Origin: Cytophagia bacterium
GTDB taxonomy: Bacteria; Bacteroidota; Bacteroidia; Cytophagales; Cyclobacteriaceae
Assembly (NCBI GenBank): GCA_013373005.1
Contig: JABXIP010000451.1
Span: forward strand, 1-14,226
DNA length: 14,226 nucleotides
Direction: 5' to 3'
Both the position numbers and the translations under genes were made by a program. The notes beneath the pieces are model-generated. The model searched no databases. It had not been told where the DNA came from and was given only the letters and a program-made list of their open reading frames with translations. Shown one piece after another: positions 6,776-11,899 of this stretch; positions within the stretch are counted from its first letter, which is position 1; the number at the start of each line of letters is the position of its first letter.

Positions 6776-8130
6776 AGAGAGTACCTTTTGAGCTTTCTAA
6801 AGAGTATCTAGACCTCGTTTTGCAGGCCATAGAGCAGAAGGATGATGCCTTTATCCACGATACCATGGATGGGGTAAATCCGGCAGATATTTCTGCTTTG
6901 CTCGATGAAGTAGATACTGATGAAGCGCGTTATGTGCTCGATGTACTCAATAATGCTGTAGGGGCAGAGGTAATTGAAGAACTGGAAGAGGACACCAGAA
7001 AGGAATTTCTGGAAGAACTGGAACCTGCTGAGATAGCCCAGTACATTGTGGAGATGGAGTCTGATGATGCTGTAGATATCATCAACGACTTGCCCGTTAA
7101 GACCAGAGAAGAGGTTATCGCTGCGATTGATGATCCTGAAACTGCATCGCATATTCAGGAATTGATGCGCTACGATGAAGATTGTGCCGGGGGTCTAATG
7201 GCCAAAGAGATGATTGTGGCCAATATCAACTGGACCATCGATCAGACAATTGAAGAGATCAGAAGGCAAGCAGAGAATGTAAAGAAAATCTACTCCATTT
7301 ATGTAGTAGATGATAAAGGAAAGCTCAAAGGGAGAGTCTCCATTAAGAAAATCATTCTTGCAAATGATGAAACATACATCAAAGACATTTATGAAGACGA
7401 TATCATTCATGTAGAGACCTATATGGATGAAGAGGAAGTGGCAGATATTATGCAGAAGTATGACTTAGATGCCGTTCCTGTTGTGAATCTTCAAGAGAAG
7501 CTGGTAGGGAGAATTACGATTGATGATGTTATTGATGTAATTACCGAACAGGCCGAAGAGGAAAGACAATTAATGTCTGGTATTTCTGGTGATGTGGAAG
7601 AAGATGACTCTATCTGGGCCATTTCAAAAGCACGTTTACCATGGCTTCTTATTGGCTTAGTAGGAGGAACCTTAGGAGCCTGGGCCATTGGTTTCTTTGA
7701 AGGAAGTCTGGAGCGAAATGCTGCGTTGGCCTTTTTTATTCCATTGGTCATGGCAACTGGTGGAAATGTTGGTATTCAGTCTTCTACACTGGTTGTTCAG
7801 AGCTTGGCTAACAAATCGGCTTTTGAAGATTCACTTGGCAAGAGAATTGGTCGAATGTTCCTCGTAGCAATATTTACCGGTCTTGTACTGGCCCTCATTA
7901 GCTTTCTGATTGTCTTTATTTGGAAAGATGATAGAACCTTGGGTACTGTAGTGTCTGTTTCTTTGGTTTGTGTGGTAATGCTGGCTTCCTTTATGGGTAC
8001 AGCAACACCGCTTGCTTTAGATAAACTGGGGATCAATCCGGCTTTGGCTTCTGGCCCGTTTATTACTACCACAAACGATATACTTGGTATCATCGTTTAC
8101 CTTGCTATTGCAAATTTATTACTTCCCTGA
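6766..8130 (+). CDS. mgtE: MgtE-type magnesium channel/transporter
   Basis: MgtE is a homodimeric inner-membrane Mg2+ channel gated by its cytoplasmic domains. The 454-aa product shows the full layout: an N-domain of superhelical repeats (about 20-130), paired CBS domains (about 138-260, with RYDEDCAGGLMAKEM leading into CBS1 and DLDAVPVVNLQEKLVGRIT in CBS2), a plug helix (262-285), and five membrane segments (about 291-454). In the pore, PLVMATGGNVGIQSS (326-340) and the late Asp438 in TTTNDILG match the conserved Mg2+ path. The start is GTG 6766: it is inside the rsmA stop region, the next in-frame ATG is about 34 codons on, and the N-terminus from GTG aligns with the family's expected VPFELSKEYL-like beginning. 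The overlap suggests translational coupling to rsmA. No M-box-like leader precedes it; control may be at the protein level through Mg2+ binding. Confidence 0.95.
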   Translation: MPLERVPFELSKEYLDLVLQAIEQKDDAFIHDTMDGVNPADISALLDEVDTDEARYVLDVLNNAVGAEVIEELEEDTRKEFLEELEPAEIAQYIVEMESDDAVDIINDLPVKTREEVIAAIDDPETASHIQELMRYDEDCAGGLMAKEMIVANINWTIDQTIEEIRRQAENVKKIYSIYVVDDKGKLKGRVSIKKIILANDETYIKDIYEDDIIHVETYMDEEEVADIMQKYDLDAVPVVNLQEKLVGRITIDDVIDVITEQAEEERQLMSGISGDVEEDDSIWAISKARLPWLLIGLVGGTLGAWAIGFFEGSLERNAALAFFIPLVMATGGNVGIQSSTLVVQSLANKSAFEDSLGKRIGRMFLVAIFTGLVLALISFLIVFIWKDDRTLGTVVSVSLVCVVMLASFMGTATPLALDKLGINPALASGPFITTTNDILGIIVYLAIANLLLP

Positions 8131-8131
8131 A

Positions 8132-9079
8132 ATGAGTAGAAAGTGTCTGATTATTGATGATATGCACGAGAGCATAGTGCCCTTGCTTGCCGAAATTGGC
8201 TTTGAGGCTACTTATGCTCCGGGAATTACTCGGGAAGAGATTTTAGCTCAGATTGGAGATTATGAAGGCGTGTTGGTGAGGTCTAAAACTACCATTGACA
8301 AGGAGTTTATAGATCACGCCAAAAAGCTCAAGTTTATAGGAAGGGCAGGTGCAGGACTTGACAAGATTGATGTGGAGTACGTTGAGTCGAAGAATATTGA
8401 AATTCTCAATGCACCGGAAGGAAACAGAGACGCACTGGCAGAACATGCTGTAGGAATGCTGCTTGGCCTGCTCAATAAGCTGAATGCAGCCGACCATCAA
8501 GTCAGAAGCTGGATTTGGGATAGAGAAGGTAACAGAGGAGTAGAACTTTCAGATAAAACGGTCGGAATTATTGGCTATGGTTATATGGGGCAAGCCTTCG
8601 TACAGCGCCTTAGAGCTTTTGATTGCAGAATACTGGTATACGATAAGTACAAGAAGGGTTTCGGTACAAAAAAGGTAGAAGAGGTAAGCTTGGATAAGCT
8701 CGTGAAAAAGGCAGATATTCTGAGTTTGCATGTGCCATTAACACCAGAAACCAAGGGCTGGATTAACAAAGAATTCATTCAAGAGTTCAGAAAGGATATT
8801 TACATTTTGAATACGGCCAGAGGAGAAGTAATGCCTCTTCAGGACTTACTTGAGTTGTTGGACTCAGGCAAAGTGCTGGGTGCAGCATTAGACGTATTGG
8901 AGAAAGAGAAATTCGACCAACTTTCTACCGAAGAAAAGCACCGTTTAGAAAATCTATTCAGTAGAAAAAACGTTCTTCTTTCACCACATGTGGCCGGTTG
9001 GACATTCGCCTCATATAAGAGAATAAATGAGGTTCTGGTGAGCAAAATCGCGACTCATTATAGAATAGAAGGTAGTTGA
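8132..9079 (+). CDS. D-isomer-specific 2-hydroxyacid dehydrogenase (phosphoglycerate dehydrogenase-like)
   Basis: This 315-aa NAD-dependent oxidoreductase of the SerA/D-lactate dehydrogenase superfamily has an outer substrate domain (1-95 and 285-315) and a Rossmann domain with GIIGYGYMGQAF (145-156) followed by the acidic residue of VYDKY. The catalytic triad fits: Arg230 in LNTARGEV, Glu259 in LDVLEKE and His286 in SPHVAGWT. GRAGAGLDKIDVEY and NAPEGNRDALAEHAVGM are strongly SerA-like, but there is no C-terminal ACT domain and no serB or serC alongside, so the substrate is uncertain. Another 2-hydroxyacid is possible. The ATG at 8132 lies one base after the mgtE stop; the upstream TTG at 8084 overlaps the mgtE membrane region and is unlikely. 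It is the last gene of the rsmA-mgtE unit, followed by the greA promoter and terminators. Confidence 0.9.
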   Translation: MSRKCLIIDDMHESIVPLLAEIGFEATYAPGITREEILAQIGDYEGVLVRSKTTIDKEFIDHAKKLKFIGRAGAGLDKIDVEYVESKNIEILNAPEGNRDALAEHAVGMLLGLLNKLNAADHQVRSWIWDREGNRGVELSDKTVGIIGYGYMGQAFVQRLRAFDCRILVYDKYKKGFGTKKVEEVSLDKLVKKADILSLHVPLTPETKGWINKEFIQEFRKDIYILNTARGEVMPLQDLLELLDSGKVLGAALDVLEKEKFDQLSTEEKHRLENLFSRKNVLLSPHVAGWTFASYKRINEVLVSKIATHYRIEGS

Positions 9080-9084
9080 GGGGC

Positions 9085-9115
9085 TTTACAGTTATCTAAA
9101 AATTACCTAACTTTG
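9085..9115 (+). promoter_or_regulatory. Promoter of greA (Bacteroidota type)
   Basis: TTTA (9085-9088), then exactly 19 bases, then TAACTTTG (9108-9115). This agrees with TTTG-N19-TAnnTTTG apart from one base in the -33 box. It begins six bases after the dehydrogenase stop. Transcription should start near 9119-9123, giving a leader of about 90 bases before the greA ATG at 9211. Confidence 0.75.
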
Positions 9116-9124
9116 ATGCTAATT

Positions 9125-9154
9125 AATCGCCCGTGAGGCGATTTTATTTGTTTT
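9125..9154 (+). terminator. First hairpin/U-tract in the greA leader
   Basis: The 7-bp stem AATCGCC/GGCGATT (9125-9131 with 9137-9143) has a 5-base loop and is followed by TTATTTGTTTT. It would terminate the rsmA-mgtE-dehydrogenase transcript. It also falls only a few bases after the predicted greA start point, so it would form the very 5' end of the greA mRNA. Confidence 0.7.
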
Positions 9155-9157
9155 AGG

Positions 9158-9186
9158 CGGTTTCGATTCGAGACCGTTGTTTTTTT
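9158..9186 (+). terminator. Second hairpin/U-tract just upstream of greA
   Basis: An 8-bp stem (9158-9165 CGGTTTCG with 9169-9176 CGAGACCG, one G-U pair) closes a 3-base loop. It is followed directly by TTGTTTTTTT. This is a canonical intrinsic terminator, ending about 25 bases before the greA ATG. No room remains for a promoter after it, so greA expression must pass through it. This suggests attenuation, or a terminator that is leaky by design. Confidence 0.75.
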
Positions 9187-9210
9187 ATAGAAGTACTAAA
9201 TAGAAGAGAT

Positions 9211-9687
9211 ATGTCAAGTGTAAGTTATTACACCGAAGAGGGGTTACAGAAGCTTAAAGATGAGCTTCAGGAACTGAAGACAAAGGGGAGGGCTGACATG
9301 GCAAAACAAATTGCTGAAGCTCGAGATAAAGGCGATTTGAGCGAAAATGCTGAATACGATGCCGCCAAAGACGCTCAGGGCATGATGGAAATGCGCATCA
9401 ATGAGTTGGAAACTTTGGTAGGAAACGCGAGGATAAAGAAACAAGAAGACGTAGACCTTTCTAAAGTTTCAATCCTTTCTACTGTGAAAATCAAGAATAT
9501 GAAAAACGGCATGACCGTTAAATACACTTTGGTTTCTGAGAAAGAAGCGGATCTGAAAGCCGGTAAAATCTCTTACGAATCACCTATTGGTAGAGGATTG
9601 TTGAATAAGAAAATAGGAGAGATTGCCGAAGTAAAAGCTCCTGCCGGAGTGATGGAATTTGAGGTTCTGGACATCACACTAGACTAA
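9211..9687 (+). CDS. greA: Transcription elongation factor GreA
   Basis: GreA enters the RNA polymerase secondary channel and stimulates cleavage of backtracked transcripts. The 158-aa length is standard. The N-terminal coiled coil (about 8-75) contains the signature EARDKGDLSENAEYDAAK with the tip acids Asp42 and Glu45, which hold the catalytic Mg2+. The C-terminal FKBP-like domain (about 83-158) includes YTLVSEKEADLKAGKISYES and SPIGRGLLNKKIGE, both typical. The ATG at 9211 has a weak purine-rich stretch (AGAAGAG) upstream. It is followed after one base by the HIT-family gene, so they form a two-gene operon. The leader with two terminator-like hairpins implies control at the level of elongation. 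Confidence 0.98.
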   Translation: MSSVSYYTEEGLQKLKDELQELKTKGRADMAKQIAEARDKGDLSENAEYDAAKDAQGMMEMRINELETLVGNARIKKQEDVDLSKVSILSTVKIKNMKNGMTVKYTLVSEKEADLKAGKISYESPIGRGLLNKKIGEIAEVKAPAGVMEFEVLDITLD

Positions 9688-9688
9688 T

Positions 9689-10081
9689 ATGCCAAGTATC
9701 TTCACCCGAATTATCAATCGTGAAATTCCTGGCTACATTGTAGCAGAGAACGATGATGCGATTGCTTTTTTGGACATCAATCCGCTAAATGAGGGACATA
9801 CACTAGTGGTTCCAAAAAAGGAGGTAGATAAACTCTTTGATTTGGATGAAGATACTTACTTGAAATTACAAGCATTCAAATACAAGGTTGCTCAAGCCAT
9901 AGAAAAGGCTATTCCATGTCTGAGAGTTGGAGTAGCCGTAGTTGGTCTGGAAGTACCACACGCACACATTCATTTGATTCCCCTGCATGGTATGCATGAT
10001 ATTGACTTTGGAAGGCCCAAACTCAAGTTAAGCCCAGAGGAGTTTGAGGAAATTCGCCAGAAGATTTCTGAAGTAGTTTAG
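9689..10081 (+). CDS. HIT-family nucleotide hydrolase/transferase
   Basis: This 130-aa protein of the histidine triad (HINT-like) branch acts on purine nucleoside phosphoramidates or related AMP conjugates (family knowledge; the actual substrate is unknown). It starts PSIFTRIINREIPGYIVAE, the usual HINT N-terminus. NPLNEGHTLVVPKKEV (31-46) forms the nucleotide-binding strand and turn, and the catalytic HxHxHxx motif is HAHIHLIPLH at 91-100, with His93 the expected nucleophile. The C-terminus (PKLKLSPEEFEEIRQKI) is a helix usual for the family. The ATG is one base after the greA stop, so expression is tied to greA. No clear terminator was found in the 146 bases that follow. Confidence 0.95.
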   Translation: MPSIFTRIINREIPGYIVAENDDAIAFLDINPLNEGHTLVVPKKEVDKLFDLDEDTYLKLQAFKYKVAQAIEKAIPCLRVGVAVVGLEVPHAHIHLIPLHGMHDIDFGRPKLKLSPEEFEEIRQKISEVV

Positions 10082-10188
10082 GAGCTTCCGCTTATCTAAA
10101 CGGGAATCGATTGCTCAGATTTTGGGCTGCCTTTTATCAATAAATATCAACCGTACAACTACCTTTAACGAATATTTACAGAAACTGC

Positions 10189-10219
10189 TTTGCAGTATAT
10201 TCACTGTCGTATACATTTG
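10189..10219 (+). promoter_or_regulatory. Strong Bacteroidota promoter abutting the small membrane protein gene
   Basis: TTTG (10189-10192), exactly 19 bases, then TACATTTG (10212-10219): a perfect match to TTTG-N19-TAnnTTTG. The -7 box ends only 8 bases before the ATG at 10228, so the transcript should begin within about 1-5 bases of the start codon. Confidence 0.8.
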
Positions 10220-10227
10220 CGCACCTG

Positions 10228-10635
10228 ATGAAAAAGGCATTAGTAAATTTACTGGTTGTATTGATCCTCTTTTTGAGCGGATACAACTCTGCCTTATTAG
10301 CAGTTGAGCCTCAGGTTGATGAACCTCAAGAGGTTCAAATTACTTCGCTACAAATTCAAAACCACCTTTCTGAAACAGTTACTGCTTCGCTTTATGTTGC
10401 TAAGTCAAGGCATCATTTAGAACCTTATGAAGTAGAGTTGGAAGAAGAAGATGATGAGCGTAGCAGCTCATTCAAACGATATTCACATACAGGAAAGTAT
10501 TTTATAGTGGTTTGCCTTGCCCTTCTGTTGGGGTATTTCCACAATCTAACCAAGAAGCGCTCACCTTCTAGTGAGCCATCTTACTATTTTTCATTAGACA
10601 AGAAGTTTATTCTGTTTCAGGTATTCAGAATATGA
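10228..10635 (+). CDS. Small bitopic or signal-peptide membrane protein, unknown function
   Basis: I do not recognise this family. The 135-aa product begins MKKALVNLLVVLILFLSGYNSALLA, a signal peptide or first membrane anchor. A periplasm-facing region with an acidic run (EVELEEEDDER, 68-78) follows. A second hydrophobic segment (YFIVVCLALLLGYF, 91-104) is next, then a basic tail (KKRSPSS) and a hydrophobic C-terminus ending FQVFRI. The ATG is fixed by the signal sequence; it lies almost at the predicted transcription start, so the mRNA looks leaderless. It precedes the RND efflux genes by 145 bases on the same strand. A role as a small accessory or membrane-stress protein is possible but has no direct support. 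Confidence 0.65.
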   Translation: MKKALVNLLVVLILFLSGYNSALLAVEPQVDEPQEVQITSLQIQNHLSETVTASLYVAKSRHHLEPYEVELEEEDDERSSSFKRYSHTGKYFIVVCLALLLGYFHNLTKKRSPSSEPSYYFSLDKKFILFQVFRI

Positions 10636-10729
10636 TACCCTTCTTGTGTCAGGCTTCTTAATAGTTTGACAATCCCGAATTATTGCTGAAAACCAAGGAT
10701 ATTGTGATTTTTCGCATGTTTCCTATTCT

Positions 10730-10749
10730 GGTTCGGCAATTCTAGAACC
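10730..10749. promoter_or_regulatory. Inverted repeat upstream of the efflux operon (possible operator)
   Basis: GGTTC (10730-10734) and GAACC (10745-10749) flank 10 bases in the 145-base gap before the adaptor gene, 31 bases from its ATG. A low-grade promoter candidate overlaps it (TTG, 19 bases, TATTCTGG at 10724-10731). A TetR- or MarR-type regulator could bind such a site, but none is encoded nearby in the window, and 5-bp arms are short enough to arise by chance. Nothing else was recognised in this gap. Confidence 0.25.
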
Positions 10750-10780
10750 CCAAAATCAAAACCATTTTAAAATTAAAATT

Positions 10781-11875
10781 ATGAAGAAGAGTATTCTCTT
10801 AGTCATAAGCCTGTGTACCATGGTGTGGTATACTGGCTGTGAATCAGAAAAACATGAAGAAGGACACGAGCTTGCGCACACTAAGTTTCACGTAACTAGC
10901 CCGGTTCGAATGGACACAACACAAACATTGAATTACGTATGTCAAATTCACTCTATAAGAAACATTGAATTAAGAGCCCTGGAAGAAGGATATCTGGAAG
11001 AAATCTATGTAGATGAAGGCCAGTTTGTGAAGAAGGGACAGAAGATGTTCAAGATTATGCCTATGCTTTATGAGGCCGAATTGAAGAAAGCCCAGGCAGA
11101 AGCCAGAGTGACTGAAATTGAATATCAAAACGCTAAGTCATTAGCAGATCAGAATATTATTTCGCCTAATGAGTTGGCCTTGGCTGAAGCTCATTTCAAC
11201 AAAGCTAAGGCAGAAGTAGCCTTAGCAGAAGTTCACCTTGGATTTACCACAATTAAGGCTCCATTCGATGGAATTGTAAACCGTTTGGAAGCTAGAGAAG
11301 GCAGCCTTTTAGAAGAAGGTGAATTGCTAACATCCTTCTCAGATAATAGTAAAATGTGGGTATACTTTAACGTGCCAGAAGCTGAATATCTCGATTTCCA
11401 GACCAATGCCAAAAAAGGCAACTTAGCTGAGGTTAACTTGCTGATGGCTAATGGTAAGGTGTTTGGTGAAACCGGTAAGGTTGAAACCATTACAGGTGAG
11501 TTTAACAACGAAACTGGTAATATTGCCTTCAGGGCTACTTTCCCTAACCCTACTGGTCTGCTACGACATGGTGAAACAGGTTCTGTTCTGATGAGCGTAC
11601 CTTTGGATAACTCGCTCCTTATTCCTCAAAAGACAACTTTTGAAATCCTAGATAAGCGATATGTATATGTTGTTGGAGAAGATAATGTGATCCACTCAAG
11701 ACAAATAAGTGTATTGGCTGAATTGCCTCACTTGTTTGTAGTTGATGGAGGACTTGAAGAAGGTGACAAGATATTGCTTGAAGGTTTAAGGCTGGTTAGA
11801 GAAAACCAGGAAATCGCTTATGAATTCGTTCAGCCAATAACTGCCATTTCTACTCTCGAACTCTACGCAGAATAA
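10781..11875 (+). CDS. RND efflux periplasmic adaptor subunit (membrane fusion protein, probable lipoprotein)
   Basis: The adaptor bridges an inner-membrane RND pump and an outer-membrane channel in tripartite efflux. The 364-aa product has a signal peptide ending YTGC, with Cys20 the likely lipidated residue; the -3 Tyr is a non-standard lipobox. Order of domains: first lipoyl half (64-93, ELRALEEGYLEEIYVDEG), alpha-helical hairpin (about 97-152, rich in Ala/Glu/Lys), second lipoyl half (157-185, TIKAPFDGIVNRLEAREG), beta-barrel (about 192-275), membrane-proximal domain to the end (ILLEGLRLVRENQEI). These are the AcrA/MexA family parts. The leader before the ATG is A/T-rich without a Shine-Dalgarno site. 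The pump gene begins 24 bases after the stop. Substrate cannot be inferred. Confidence 0.93.
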   Translation: MKKSILLVISLCTMVWYTGCESEKHEEGHELAHTKFHVTSPVRMDTTQTLNYVCQIHSIRNIELRALEEGYLEEIYVDEGQFVKKGQKMFKIMPMLYEAELKKAQAEARVTEIEYQNAKSLADQNIISPNELALAEAHFNKAKAEVALAEVHLGFTTIKAPFDGIVNRLEAREGSLLEEGELLTSFSDNSKMWVYFNVPEAEYLDFQTNAKKGNLAEVNLLMANGKVFGETGKVETITGEFNNETGNIAFRATFPNPTGLLRHGETGSVLMSVPLDNSLLIPQKTTFEILDKRYVYVVGEDNVIHSRQISVLAELPHLFVVDGGLEEGDKILLEGLRLVRENQEIAYEFVQPITAISTLELYAE

Positions 11876-11899
11876 TCACGAGACTAAAAAAGCAGAAAC

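Noticed and set aside
8084..8131. TTG start adding 16 residues to the dehydrogenase
   Set aside because: The added residues are just the out-of-frame reading of the mgtE end; the ATG at 8132 gives the family's standard N-terminus.
10082..10140. Possible terminator after the HIT gene
   Set aside because: Only a short TTCCG/CGGGAA pairing with a bulge is visible and no T-run follows it directly.
10122..10307. Plus-strand open frame of 61 codons overlapping the small membrane protein
   Set aside because: It runs through a perfect promoter and overlaps the better-supported signal-peptide frame; no motif or start signal.
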